Positions 51,861 to 61,060 of a stretch of DNA of 64,000 bases are shown piece by piece (within the stretch, counting starts at the first letter, position 1; the number at the start of each line of letters is the position of its first letter). The translations under genes and the position numbers were made by a program. The DNA lies in assembly GCA_965641885.1 (NCBI GenBank), contig OZ282574.1, positions 2,232,001-2,296,000 of the forward strand, given 5' to 3'. A model generated the notes under the pieces. That model saw nothing but the letters and a program-made list of their open reading frames with translations. It was not told where the DNA came from and made no database searches. This stretch comes from Pseudophaeobacter sp965641885 (lineage in GTDB: Bacteria > Pseudomonadota > Alphaproteobacteria > Rhodobacterales > Rhodobacteraceae).

Positions 51861-53405
51861 CTACATGAAAGAGTCTGGGCTCGCGCTTTTCTTCTCAGCG
51901 ACATAGGCTTCCAATGCCTCTTTGATCGCGGGATCCAGCGGTGGGGCCTGATAGTTGGACAACAGATACTCTACACGGTTGCTGGCCAGCGCATAGGTAT
52001 CGCGCGCGCCTTCCTCTTCCCAGGTTTCAAACGGCTTATAGTCAAACAGGTCGGACTTCCAGAACGCAGTCTTGAAGTTTTCCTGCGTATGCGCACAGCC
52101 GAGATAGTGCCCACCCGGGCCTACTTCGCGGATCGCATCCATCGCCTGATCGTCTTCACTGATCGGCACACCTTTGGCCAGACCATGCAGCGTCCCTAGC
52201 TGGTCAGCATCCATGACGAATTTCTCGAAATCCGCCACCAGACCGCCTTCGAGCCAGCCGCAGGAATGCAACATAAAGTTCACGCCGGACAGCAGCCCCA
52301 TGTTGAGGGAATTTGCCGTCTCATAGGCGGCCTGTGCATCTGGCAGTTTCGAGCCACAGAACGAGCCTGCCGAGCGGAATGGCAGGTTCAACCGACGCGC
52401 CAACTGGCCTGCACCATAGGTGACCAGCGAGGCCTCGGGGGTGCCAAAGGTCGGCGCTCCAGAGTTCATGTCGATTGAGGAGACAAAAGCGCCAAAGATC
52501 GCAGGCGCCCCGGGGCGGACCAGCTGGCTATAGGCAACCCCAGCCATGACCTCGGCCAGAACCTGCGTCAGCGTGCCGGCCACCGAGACCGGCGCCATCG
52601 CACCGCCAACAATGAAGGGTGAGATGATGCAGGCCTGATTGTTGGCCGCGTAGACCTCTAATGAGCCCATCATTACATCGTCAAAAGTCATAGGCGAATT
52701 GATGTTCGTCAGCGAGGTCATCACAGTATTGTTCTGCACAAACTCTTTGCCGAACAGGATTTCGCACATCTCGACCGAATCCTGTGCCCGGCTTGGCTCT
52801 GTCACAGAGCCCATGAAGGGCTTGTCCGACAGGGTCATATGCGCCAGCAACATGTCCAGATGCCGCTTGTTCACCGGGATATCGGTTGGCTCGCACACGG
52901 TGCCACCGGAATGGTGCAGCCATTTGGACATATAGGCCAGTTTCACGAACTTGTTAAAGTCTTCCATGGTCGCATAGCGGCGCCCCCCCTTGGCATCGCG
53001 CACAAAGGGCGGGCCATAAACGGGTGCCAGCACCATGTTGTTGCCCCCAATCACCACCGATTTTTCCGGGTTGCGCGCATGCTGCGTAAACTCGCTCGGC
53101 GCTGTGGCGCAGAGTTTGCGGGCCAGACCACGCGGGATGCGCACGCGCTCGCCCTGAACATCGGCACCGGCATCGCGCCAGCGCTGCAGCGCCGCTGGAT
53201 TGTCGACAAAATTGACCCCAACCTCTTCGAGGATGATGTCTGCGTTGGCCTCGATGACCTCCAGAGCCTCCTGCGTCAGCACCTCGTAATTCGGTATGTT
53301 GCGCTGAATGTATTTTGCGGTCTCGATCTTGATGCTGGTACGTTCTGCGCGGCGGGCGGCGCCACCGCCACCTCGGCTGCGACGACGTGGTGCTTCTTCG
53401 GCCAT
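51861..53405 (-). CDS. non-pyrrolysine MttB-family methyltransferase
   Basis: A 514-residue COG5598 protein. Family segments: YEVLTQEALEVIEANADIILEEVG, NMVLAPVYGPPFVRDAKGG, HHSGGTVCEPTDIPVN, and SGAPTFGTPEASLVTYGAGQ, RSAGSFCGSKLPDAQAAYE. The frame has no amber codon, so the pyrrolysine of archaeal MttB is missing. Known non-Pyl members move methyl groups from glycine betaine, proline betaine or similar quaternary amines to a corrinoid protein. No corrinoid-protein or MtgA/MtvA-like gene is beside it, so the substrate is unknown. N-terminus is Arg/Gly-rich. Confidence 0.88.
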   Translation of the reverse strand: MAEEAPRRRSRGGGGAARRAERTSIKIETAKYIQRNIPNYEVLTQEALEVIEANADIILEEVGVNFVDNPAALQRWRDAGADVQGERVRIPRGLARKLCATAPSEFTQHARNPEKSVVIGGNNMVLAPVYGPPFVRDAKGGRRYATMEDFNKFVKLAYMSKWLHHSGGTVCEPTDIPVNKRHLDMLLAHMTLSDKPFMGSVTEPSRAQDSVEMCEILFGKEFVQNNTVMTSLTNINSPMTFDDVMMGSLEVYAANNQACIISPFIVGGAMAPVSVAGTLTQVLAEVMAGVAYSQLVRPGAPAIFGAFVSSIDMNSGAPTFGTPEASLVTYGAGQLARRLNLPFRSAGSFCGSKLPDAQAAYETANSLNMGLLSGVNFMLHSCGWLEGGLVADFEKFVMDADQLGTLHGLAKGVPISEDDQAMDAIREVGPGGHYLGCAHTQENFKTAFWKSDLFDYKPFETWEEEGARDTYALASNRVEYLLSNYQAPPLDPAIKEALEAYVAEKKSASPDSFM

Positions 53406-53716
53406 AGTCTTCCCTCTTGAAGGAATTGCGTTGACTGACTTTTAGCTTGCCCGCCGCAACCACCGCCGAAGGATAACGGCCAATCCGGTTGGAAAGCGAC
53501 ATATCAGCTGTATTTTTGGGCCCAAATCCACCACCAGTGCCCCGGCAACTTACCTCTGTTGTATCACCGCAACCCGAGGCGCGTTTGTCAGATTGCGACC
53601 AATATCCAGACGCAGACGCGCCTTGGAAAATCAGCGCGGGCATTTTTTCGTCCTCGCCGGGCTTCAGGCCCATCTGTCCTCTTGCCAGAACCCTGCGCAG
53701 GCCCTATGAGCCAAAC
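53406..53716. other. 311-bp divergent region between mttB homologue and guaA
   Basis: No gene is seen apart from a four-codon reading frame (53706-53720, ATG AGC CAA ACA TGA) whose stop overlaps the guaA ATG. It arises from an 11-bp near-perfect tandem duplication (53706-53716 and 53717-53727). Promoters of both flanking genes must lie here, but no convincing -35/-10 pair is visible. No purine riboswitch signature was recognised. Confidence 0.5.
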
Positions 53717-55285
53717 ATGAGCCAGACATCCCATGACCGCCTTCTTATCATAGACTTTGGCAGCCAGGTTACGCAGCTTATTGCGCGCCGCCTGCGTGAG
53801 CTGAACGTCTATTGCGAAATTCACCCCTACCAGAACGTCACAATGGATTTTGTGCGCCAGTTGGCGCCCAAGGCCGTGATCTTTTCTGGTGGCCCAGACA
53901 GCGTGACCCGCGAGGGCAGCCCGCGCGTCCCCCAGGAAATTTTTGACTACGGCGTGCCGATCCTCGGCATCTGCTACGGCCAGCAGGTGATGATGCACCA
54001 GCTCGGCGGTCAGGTCGAAAGCGGCCACGGCACCGCCGAATTTGGCCGCGCCTATGTCAAGCCGACCGTGGACAGCCTGCCCCTGCTTGCAGGCTGGTTT
54101 CAGGACGATGAAGACCGCGAACAGGTCTGGATGTCCCACGGTGACCACGTCAGCGAAATCGCGCCCGGTTTTGAAGTCTACGGCACCTCGCCCAATGCGC
54201 CCTATGCCATCACGGCAGACGTCAGCCGCAATTTTTACGCGGTGCAGTTCCATCCGGAGGTGCACCACACCCCCAATGGCGCCAAGCTCTATGAGAACTT
54301 TGTGCGTCTTGCTGGCTTTAGCGGCGACTGGACCATGGGTCTGTACCGCGAGCAGGCGATTGCCGCGATCCGCGAACAGGTTGGCGACAAGCAGGTGATC
54401 TGCGGCCTTTCCGGCGGTGTGGACAGCTCGGTCACGGCCGTGTTGCTGCACGAAGCCATCGGCGATCAGTTGACCTGCGTCTTTGTCGATCATGGGCTGT
54501 TGCGCAAAGGTGAGGCCGAAGAGGTCGTCACCATGTTCCGCGACAACTACAACATGCAGTTCATCCACGCCGACGAACAAGAGCTGTTCCTCGGAGAGCT
54601 GGACGGGCAAAGTGATCCCGAAACCAAGCGCAAGATCATCGGCAAGCTGTTCATCGATGTGTTTCAAAAACACGCCAACTCTATTGAGGGCGCCGAGTTC
54701 CTGGCTCAGGGTACCTTGTATCCAGATGTTATTGAATCTGTTAGTTTTTCTGGCGGACCCTCGGTCACCATCAAAAGCCACCACAATGTTGGTGGCCTGC
54801 CCGAAAAGATGGGTCTCAAACTGGTTGAGCCGCTGCGCGAGCTGTTCAAGGATGAGGTTCGCGCCCTGGGGCGTGAACTGGGTCTGCCTGCAAGCTTTAT
54901 TGGCCGTCACCCCTTCCCTGGTCCTGGTCTTGCGATCCGTTGCCCCGGTGAGATTACCCGCGAAAAGCTCGCGATTTTGCGCGAAGCCGATGCGGTCTAC
55001 ATCGACCAGATCCGCAAACATGGCCTTTATGACGAGATCTGGCAGGCCTTTGTTGCCATTCTACCTGTGCGCACCGTTGGCGTGATGGGCGACGGGCGGA
55101 CCTATGATTTTGCCTGTGCGCTGCGCGCGGTCACCTCGGTAGATGGCATGACAGCAGACTACTACCCCTTTACGCACGAGTTCCTGGGCGAGACAGCCAC
55201 CCGGATCATTAACGAGGTGAAGGGCATCAACCGCTGCACCTATGACATCACCTCCAAGCCTCCGGGCACCATTGAATGGGAATAG
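53717..55285 (+). CDS. guaA: GMP synthase (glutamine-hydrolysing)
   Basis: A 522-residue enzyme. Class I glutaminase domain at residues 10-200 (LLIIDFGSQVTQLIARRLREL; catalytic Cys in LGICYGQQ; HPEVHHT), ATP pyrophosphatase P-loop SGGVDSSV near 235, and dimerisation domain ending YDITSKPPGTIEWE. It aminates XMP to GMP. ATG 53717 matches the family N-terminus. Confidence 0.97.
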   Translation: MSQTSHDRLLIIDFGSQVTQLIARRLRELNVYCEIHPYQNVTMDFVRQLAPKAVIFSGGPDSVTREGSPRVPQEIFDYGVPILGICYGQQVMMHQLGGQVESGHGTAEFGRAYVKPTVDSLPLLAGWFQDDEDREQVWMSHGDHVSEIAPGFEVYGTSPNAPYAITADVSRNFYAVQFHPEVHHTPNGAKLYENFVRLAGFSGDWTMGLYREQAIAAIREQVGDKQVICGLSGGVDSSVTAVLLHEAIGDQLTCVFVDHGLLRKGEAEEVVTMFRDNYNMQFIHADEQELFLGELDGQSDPETKRKIIGKLFIDVFQKHANSIEGAEFLAQGTLYPDVIESVSFSGGPSVTIKSHHNVGGLPEKMGLKLVEPLRELFKDEVRALGRELGLPASFIGRHPFPGPGLAIRCPGEITREKLAILREADAVYIDQIRKHGLYDEIWQAFVAILPVRTVGVMGDGRTYDFACALRAVTSVDGMTADYYPFTHEFLGETATRIINEVKGINRCTYDITSKPPGTIEWE

Positions 55286-55304
55286 TCTCAGCAGGCTGAC
55301 ACAG

Positions 55305-55337
55305 AAAAAACCGGCCGGGTCTCGGTCGGTTTTTTTG
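55305..55337 (+). terminator. rho-independent terminator of guaA
   Basis: Stem AAAAAACCGGCCG (55305-55317) and CGGTCGGTTTTTT (55323-55335) with one G-T pair and loop GGTCT, then more Ts. Twenty bp after the guaA stop. The following 240 bp to the next gene hold no gene I can support. Confidence 0.92.
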
Positions 55338-55577
55338 TGTCCAGGGCCAGACCGGCAACAAACATCAGATCCAGCCTAAGCGAATTGTCAAAAAATTCTT
55401 CAGTTAACCAAGGACGTGAGACCGCTGAGACCATCGACCTCTGCAGACTGACGGCAGCCCGTAAGGGCATATCAGCGAGCAGCATAGAGACATGCTCAGC
55501 TATTTGTTTGGAAACACATCCGCCAAACCTCAGTGATCTTTTAAACGGGCTGAGGACAAGTTGGGAAGCTGATCAAC

Positions 55578-56378
55578 ATGAACCAGAAGATTTTCACACT
55601 GACTGCAGGCCGTTCCGGCAGCGGCTGGCTCTCAAAATTCATCGCAGCCAACCTTGATATTACCAGTGTCCATGAGCCTCTGGAAATTGATGATATAGAC
55701 GTCAGGATGCCGAGCATCAAAGTTCTGAGAAGCTTTAATACCCGTGGCATGGATGCAGTGGTCCGTGACTTCTGGCAGCGTAAGTTGAAGACACTGCCTG
55801 AAAACGCCCCCTATTGCGAAACCAATCACACCCTGGGCAAATGCGGCCTGATCGAGACCCTTGCCGAACAGCCCAATGCGGATGAATACACCATCATCGT
55901 ATTGAAGCGAAACCTGGCAAAGCAATGCGGCAGCTACATAAATCGCAACGATTTCTCAAATATCCTCATGTGGTGGCAGTGGTTTCTTGCGCCCGACTAC
56001 CCCAATATCATGGTGCCTTCTGCAACCCTGCGTCCCCTTGGCGCGATCGGGCTGGCTGTCTGGTACACCTTGGAGATGGAAAGCAGGCAGTGCTACTATC
56101 AGCGGGTCTACGGAGATCGGTTGCGTTTTGTCGAGGTCCAGCTCGAAGAGGCCGTCACTGCTGAAGGGGCGACGCGGCTGTTGTCGGATCTGGGCTACGA
56201 CCAGGAGCCCATCTTGCCGCCCAAGTACAATGCCTCCGCCCAGCCATCCAACGACCAGATGGTCGAAAAAATCGGCGCAATGATTGCCAACAGCGGTTTT
56301 GACCCGGAAGCAACCGTCTCCGCCTATCTGGAGGCCAATCACAGCCTTTCGATGCAAGATACCAGACTGGCCTCGTGA
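55578..56378 (+). CDS. sulfotransferase-like protein
   Basis: A 266-residue protein whose N-terminus FTLTAGRSGSGWLSKFIAANL matches the 5'-phosphosulfate-binding loop of PAPS-dependent sulfotransferases (GRSG-x-x-W-L). VLKRNLAKQCGSYINRND fits the region near the 3'-phosphate-binding site. It would transfer sulfate from PAPS to an unknown acceptor, perhaps a surface glycan. The gene is less GC-rich than its neighbours and stands alone between guaA and a transporter gene, so it may be acquired. The family call is moderate. Confidence 0.6.
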   Translation: MNQKIFTLTAGRSGSGWLSKFIAANLDITSVHEPLEIDDIDVRMPSIKVLRSFNTRGMDAVVRDFWQRKLKTLPENAPYCETNHTLGKCGLIETLAEQPNADEYTIIVLKRNLAKQCGSYINRNDFSNILMWWQWFLAPDYPNIMVPSATLRPLGAIGLAVWYTLEMESRQCYYQRVYGDRLRFVEVQLEEAVTAEGATRLLSDLGYDQEPILPPKYNASAQPSNDQMVEKIGAMIANSGFDPEATVSAYLEANHSLSMQDTRLAS

Positions 56379-56411
56379 ATACAGGCCTCGTGAAAATACT
56401 GGCCTCGTGAA
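56369..56411 (+). repeat. three copies of an 11-bp direct repeat at a gene end
   Basis: GGCCTCGTGAA is found at 56369-56379, 56384-56394 and 56401-56411, spaced 4 and 6 bp. The first copy contains the stop codon of the sulfotransferase-like gene. The copies probably arose by duplication of the gene end. Confidence 0.85.
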
Positions 56412-56483
56412 TACTGCGACATGCGCTTGACCTTCCCATGAATTTACCACCTTGTGCTCTGCAAGAGCGTGGGAAGGTCCAAG

Positions 56484-57380
56484 ATGCACAATCAACCTGC
56501 CGAAATCGGCAAAGCCGCCTTATGGATGACCGGGGCGATCGTGTCCTTTTCCTCAATGGCTATCGCCGGGCGCGAAGCTGGGCACGCGCTCGACACCTTT
56601 GAGATTATGACCTACCGCAGCCTGGTCGGACTGATCATTGTCGTCTGCCTGATCTCTTTTACCGGTAAATGGGGCACGGTCAAAACAGACCGCCTTGGCA
56701 GTCATCTGATCCGAAACCTCGCCCATTTCACCGGCCAAAACCTGTGGTTCTACGCTGTCACACTGATCCCTCTGGCGCAGGTCTTTGCACTGGAATTCAC
56801 CTCACCGCTTTGGGTCATGGTACTTTCGCCGCTCCTGTTGGGAGAACGGCTCACCCGGGTTCGAGGGATCGCGGCCCTGTTGGGGTTTGCAGGCATCCTG
56901 ATCGTCGCACGCCCCTCCCCTGACAGTGTCAACGCCGGGGTTATAACCGCCGCCAGCTGTGCTGTTTTCTTTGCTCTCACGGTGATTTTCACAAAACGAC
57001 TGACCCGACATGAGGGCATCGCGTCGATCCTGTTCTGGCTGACCTCAATGCAGTTGGTTCTGGGGCTGATCATGGCGGGATGGGACGCAGATATGACGCT
57101 GCCAAACTCTACCACCCTGCCCTGGATTCTTCTCATTGGGGTTGCGGGACTGGCGGCGCATTTCTGCTTTACAAATGCCCTGTCGATTGCCCCGGCTACC
57201 GTGGTGGTTCCCTTTGACTTTGCGCGCCTTCCGGTCATCGCCCTGCTGGCAATGATCATATATGATGAGGCCGTTGTGGTCTGGATCTTTGTCGGGGCGG
57301 CGCTGATCTTTGCCGCCAATTACCTCAATATCCTTGAGGCAGCAGGCCGTATTGGCGCTATGAAACAACGCCAGAGCTGA
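56484..57380 (+). CDS. EamA/DMT-family transporter
   Basis: A 298-residue membrane protein with ten hydrophobic segments in two EamA repeats (AALWMTGAIVSFSSMAIAGRE at the start; FALEFTSPLWVMVLSPLLLGE; LAAHFCFTNALSIAPATVVVPFDF). Such proteins export amino acids or other metabolites; the substrate is not known. GGAAGG lies before ATG 56484. Confidence 0.87.
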   Translation: MHNQPAEIGKAALWMTGAIVSFSSMAIAGREAGHALDTFEIMTYRSLVGLIIVVCLISFTGKWGTVKTDRLGSHLIRNLAHFTGQNLWFYAVTLIPLAQVFALEFTSPLWVMVLSPLLLGERLTRVRGIAALLGFAGILIVARPSPDSVNAGVITAASCAVFFALTVIFTKRLTRHEGIASILFWLTSMQLVLGLIMAGWDADMTLPNSTTLPWILLIGVAGLAAHFCFTNALSIAPATVVVPFDFARLPVIALLAMIIYDEAVVVWIFVGAALIFAANYLNILEAAGRIGAMKQRQS

Positions 57381-57460
57381 TGACGGCTGCGTGAAAGTGG
57401 AATTGACCAAATTGCCCTGCCAGATTAGCTAGGCCAGACGAAAAACAGAAAGGCCGGGGC

Positions 57461-58324
57461 ATGCTCTATAAATCCGCACAAGACTGGCGCGATGCGCCGC
57501 AAAAACGCGTGTTGTTCTTTGGCATGTCTGGCCTTGGCAAAACCTATGTCAGCAATATCCTGCGCGGTGCCGGCAGCTGGTTTCACTACTCGGTCGATTA
57601 CCGGATCGGCACCCGCTACATGGGTGAATACATTACTGACAACGCAAAAGCAGAAGCAATGAAGAACCCGTTTCTGCGCGATCTTCTGCTCTCAGATTCG
57701 ATCTATATCGGCTCCAACATCACCTTTGAAAACCTGACACCCGTCTCGTCTTATCTGGGCAAACCGGGTAACCCTGACGCAGGCGGCCTGGCGATGGACG
57801 AGTACCGCCGCCGTCAGGACCAGTTCCGCCAGGCCGAAGTGCGCGCTTTGCTGGATACCGAGTATTTTGCCGATCGCGCCCAACGGCTCTATGGTTATCC
57901 GCATTTCATTTGTGACAGTGGTGGGTCGATCTGCGAATGGGTTGATCCCGAAGACCCTAAGGACAAAATCCTCACGGAGCTGTCACAGCAGTGTTTGATG
58001 ATCTGGATCAAGGGCGATGAGGCCCATACAGAAGAGCTGATCCGCCGCTTTGATCGCGCGCCAAAACCCATGTCCTACCAACCAGAGTTTCTGCATCGCG
58101 TTTGGGAAGACTATCTAAACCAAATGGGCGTATCCGAGGGGGATGTTGATCCCGACGCTTTTATTCGCTGGACCTATGCACAGGCGCTGGCACATCGCCA
58201 ACCCCGCTATGCGGCCATGGCCCGAAACTGGGGCATCACCGTGACTGCGGACCAGATCTCGGGTGTCAAAACCGAAGCTGATTTCAACACCCTGATCGCC
58301 CAAACCCTTGAGGCTCAGAGTTAA
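57461..58324 (+). CDS. P-loop ATPase/kinase-like protein upstream of metA
   Basis: A 287-residue soluble protein with a Walker A motif GMSGLGKT at residues 21-28 (VLFFGMSGLGKTYVSNILR). Downstream there is ICDSGGSICEWVDPEDP and MIWIKGDEAHTEELIRRFD. It looks like a nucleoside-kinase or dephospho-kinase-like P-loop protein, and close relatives I recall sit beside metA in Roseobacters, but the function is unknown. metA starts 54 bp later, so they may be co-transcribed. Confidence 0.75.
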   Translation: MLYKSAQDWRDAPQKRVLFFGMSGLGKTYVSNILRGAGSWFHYSVDYRIGTRYMGEYITDNAKAEAMKNPFLRDLLLSDSIYIGSNITFENLTPVSSYLGKPGNPDAGGLAMDEYRRRQDQFRQAEVRALLDTEYFADRAQRLYGYPHFICDSGGSICEWVDPEDPKDKILTELSQQCLMIWIKGDEAHTEELIRRFDRAPKPMSYQPEFLHRVWEDYLNQMGVSEGDVDPDAFIRWTYAQALAHRQPRYAAMARNWGITVTADQISGVKTEADFNTLIAQTLEAQS

Positions 58325-58378
58325 CCCACCTATCTCTTGCCCTCCTGACCCTGTATTTTATCCCATTGAGGACCTGAC

Positions 58379-59302
58379 ATGCCCATCAAGATCCCTTCTG
58401 ACCTGCCCGCCTATGACGTTCTGACGAACGAAGGCGTCATGGTCATGTCGCCGGATCAGGCTGCGCGTCAGGACATCCGCCCGCTGCGCATCGGGTTGCT
58501 CAATCTGATGCCGAAGAAAATTCAGACCGAGAACCAGTTTGCCCGTCTGATTGGCGCGACCCCTTTGCAGATCGAGCTGTCGCTGATCCGCATGACCGAG
58601 CATCAGACCCGCAACACTGCTGCCGAACATATGGAAGAGTTCTATCATTCCTTTCAGGAGGTGAAAGACCAGAAGTTTGACGGCTTGTTGATCACAGGTG
58701 CGCCGATTGAGCGTATGCCTTTTGAAGAGGTTACCTACTGGCAGGAGCTTTGCGAAGTTTTTGACTGGACCCAGACCAACGTGCAGTCGACATTTGGTGT
58801 CTGCTGGGGTGGTATGGCCATGATCAACTACTTCAATGGCGTGCGTAAACACATGCTGGACCACAAGGCCTTTGGCTGTTTCCGGCATCAGAACCTGGCG
58901 CCTGCGTCGCAATTTCTGCGCGGATTCTCCGATGACTGCGTCATCCCGGTCTCGCGCTGGACCGAGATCCGTCAGGATGAAATCGATGCGCGCCCTGGCC
59001 TCACCACCCTGTTGGGCAGCACTGACGCTGGTCCCTGCCTGGTGCAGGACCCGGACCACCGTGCGCTCTATATTTTCAATCACTTTGAATATGACAGCGA
59101 CACCCTAAAGCAGGAATATGATCGCGACATCGCCAATGGCACCGAAATCAATGTGCCGCAAAACTACTATCCAGACGACGACCCAAGCCGCGTGCCTCAG
59201 AACCGCTGGCGTAGCCATGCGCATCTGCTTTATGGCAATTGGATCAACGACATCTACCAGTCGACGCCCTATGACATGGATGATATTGGCAAACAGACCT
59301 AG
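58379..59302 (+). CDS. metA: homoserine O-acetyltransferase MetA
   Basis: A 307-residue MetA-family enzyme with catalytic Cys142 (FGVCWGGMAM), Glu/His region HFEYD near 235 and the N-terminal IGLLNLMPKKIQTENQF. Residue 111 is Glu (ITGAPIERMPFEEV). Glu at this position is found in acetyl-CoA-using members, whereas E. coli succinyl-CoA MetA has Gly, so acetyl transfer is inferred. It starts methionine synthesis from homoserine. No SAM riboswitch was recognised upstream. Confidence 0.94.
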   Translation: MPIKIPSDLPAYDVLTNEGVMVMSPDQAARQDIRPLRIGLLNLMPKKIQTENQFARLIGATPLQIELSLIRMTEHQTRNTAAEHMEEFYHSFQEVKDQKFDGLLITGAPIERMPFEEVTYWQELCEVFDWTQTNVQSTFGVCWGGMAMINYFNGVRKHMLDHKAFGCFRHQNLAPASQFLRGFSDDCVIPVSRWTEIRQDEIDARPGLTTLLGSTDAGPCLVQDPDHRALYIFNHFEYDSDTLKQEYDRDIANGTEINVPQNYYPDDDPSRVPQNRWRSHAHLLYGNWINDIYQSTPYDMDDIGKQT

Positions 59303-59463
59303 GCGCACATTACCGCCATCTTTTGTCGCCTCCTGTTGTCGCTGCTGGAGCCCTGCCCCTGCATTTCAAGCAGCGACGGCGGGACGCGGAAATTTGCGCA
59401 AAAGCGAGTCACATCTTTCGCAGCAATGCCCTATAAAGGGTTGAGGACAGGAGGGTTTTGACC

Positions 59464-60333
59464 ATGAAACTGCCATTTGACGGCGCCATCAGCAGCTATT
59501 TCAAAACCGAGGCTCCGGCGCATGTGAAAAAGCTCATCAAGCGCAGCGACAAAGACGATATCCTGGGCAAAGAGTATCCCTATGACGCGCGCATGGGCCG
59601 CAAAGACTATGAAAAAGAACTGGCCCGCCTGCAGATCGAACTGGTCAAACTGCAAGCCTGGGTCAAGGCCTCCGGAACCCGTATCGCGCTTGTATTTGAA
59701 GGGCGCGATGCCGCTGGAAAAGGCGGCACAATCAAGCGATTTCGCGAGAACCTTAATCCGCGTGGTGCCCGGACTGTGGCGCTGGCGAAACCCTCTGACG
59801 CCGAACAGAGCCAATGGTATTTCCAGCGCTATATCAATCATCTGCCCGCAGGTGGTGAGATCACATTCTTTGATCGCAGCTGGTACAACCGCGGCGTGGT
59901 TGAACATGTCTTTGGCTTTTGCAGCCCCGAGCAGCGCGAACACTTCTTTCACCAGGTTGGTGGCTTTGAGGACGCGCTGGTGGATGATGGTATCCTGCTG
60001 TTCAAATTCTGGCTCAACGTCAGTCGTCCCGAACAATTGCGCCGCTTTTTGGCACGTGAAAGCGACCCGTTAAAGCAATGGAAGCTAAGCCCGATCGACG
60101 TCAAAGGTCTGGCCAAGTGGGATGACTACTCGGACGCAATTCGCGAGACCCTGACCCGCAGCCACAGCGATCTGGCGCCTTGGAGCGTGATCCGTTCAGA
60201 CGACAAACGCCGCGCGCGTCTGGCTGCAATCCGCGCCGTGCTGCATGGAGTCGACTACAAAAACAAAGACAAAAAGGCCATTGGCCCGCTGGACCCTCTG
60301 ATCTGCGCCGGACCGGATATTTGGGATGCCTAA
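59464..60333 (+). CDS. ppk2: polyphosphate kinase 2
   Basis: A 289-residue PPK2 of class I type. Walker A FEGRDAAGKGGTIKRF, Walker B FFDRSWYNRGVVEHVFGF, and lid residues ESDPLKQWKLSPID are seen. It moves phosphate between polyphosphate and nucleotides, mostly making GTP or ATP. ATG 59464 is preceded by GGAGG (59449-59453); TTG 59458 is in frame. It overlaps the TetR gene by 8 nt. Confidence 0.95.
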   Translation: MKLPFDGAISSYFKTEAPAHVKKLIKRSDKDDILGKEYPYDARMGRKDYEKELARLQIELVKLQAWVKASGTRIALVFEGRDAAGKGGTIKRFRENLNPRGARTVALAKPSDAEQSQWYFQRYINHLPAGGEITFFDRSWYNRGVVEHVFGFCSPEQREHFFHQVGGFEDALVDDGILLFKFWLNVSRPEQLRRFLARESDPLKQWKLSPIDVKGLAKWDDYSDAIRETLTRSHSDLAPWSVIRSDDKRRARLAAIRAVLHGVDYKNKDKKAIGPLDPLICAGPDIWDA

Positions 60334-60940
60334 ACGCGGCTACCATCACGGCAACCTGCGCCAGGCTCTGGTGGAGGCGGCTCTGAGCCTGATCGAGCTC
60401 AAAGGCCCTACCGGCTTTACGCTCTCAGAGGCGGCCAAGCGCGCTGGTGTCACCCCGGCGGCTGTCTATCGCCATTTTGAAGGCCGTGAGGATCTGATTG
60501 CCGAATGCGCCCGGCAGGGCTTCTTGATGTTTGCCGACCTGATGCAACATGCCTATGACAAATACCAGCCCTCGGCCCTGGCCGCGTTTGAGGCAACCGG
60601 GCGCGCCTATCTGGCCTTTGCCCGCAAGAATCCCGGCCATTACATCGCGATGTTTGAGAGCGGCATCGCCAGCAATCGCACCCCCGATCTGGCCAATGCC
60701 GCGCACCGCGCCCGTGCCATTCTGGAACGTGCCGCCGAAGATCTCAGCCAGCATATCCCGGCAGACAAGCGTCCGCCTGCCTCGATGTTCTCGGCCCATA
60801 TTCTGGCGATGAGCCACGGTGTGGTCGAGCTCTATGCCCGAAACACCCCCGGTGCGACCTCGCCGTTTCCACCCGAAGAACTGCTGGAGACCGGGATTGG
60901 CATCTACCTGCGCGGGCTGGGGTTGATTGATCCGGACTAG
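60326..60940 (+). CDS. TetR/AcrR family regulator
   Basis: A 204-residue regulator. HTH at residues about 10-55 (YHHGNLRQALVEAALSLIE; TLSEAAKRAGVTPAAVYRHFEGREDL) and a helical ligand domain ending HGVVELYARNTPG. Its start overlaps the ppk2 stop by 8 nt, so the two are co-expressed; whether it controls ppk2 cannot be told. It ends 64 bp before the IS element. Confidence 0.9.
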   Translation: MPKRGYHHGNLRQALVEAALSLIELKGPTGFTLSEAAKRAGVTPAAVYRHFEGREDLIAECARQGFLMFADLMQHAYDKYQPSALAAFEATGRAYLAFARKNPGHYIAMFESGIASNRTPDLANAAHRARAILERAAEDLSQHIPADKRPPASMFSAHILAMSHGVVELYARNTPGATSPFPPEELLETGIGIYLRGLGLIDPD

Positions 60941-61060
60941 GTCCTGCTGTGATCGCCAGCCGCCGCGGCGCAGATAGGCCGCTTTTGTTTTGAACAATCA
61001 GACTGAGCCTCCCCCTTTGAAGTGGTCCGCCCCTATAGTTAGGAAAGCGGAGGACCAGAG

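Noticed and set aside
55337..55657. 106-codon plus-strand frame after guaA
   Set aside because: It starts inside the terminator region, overlaps the well-supported sulfotransferase-like start in another frame, and has no protein-like pattern.
58325..58378. SAM-II riboswitch upstream of metA
   Set aside because: The 54-bp gap is too short and lacks the conserved core; none was recognised upstream of the P-loop gene either.
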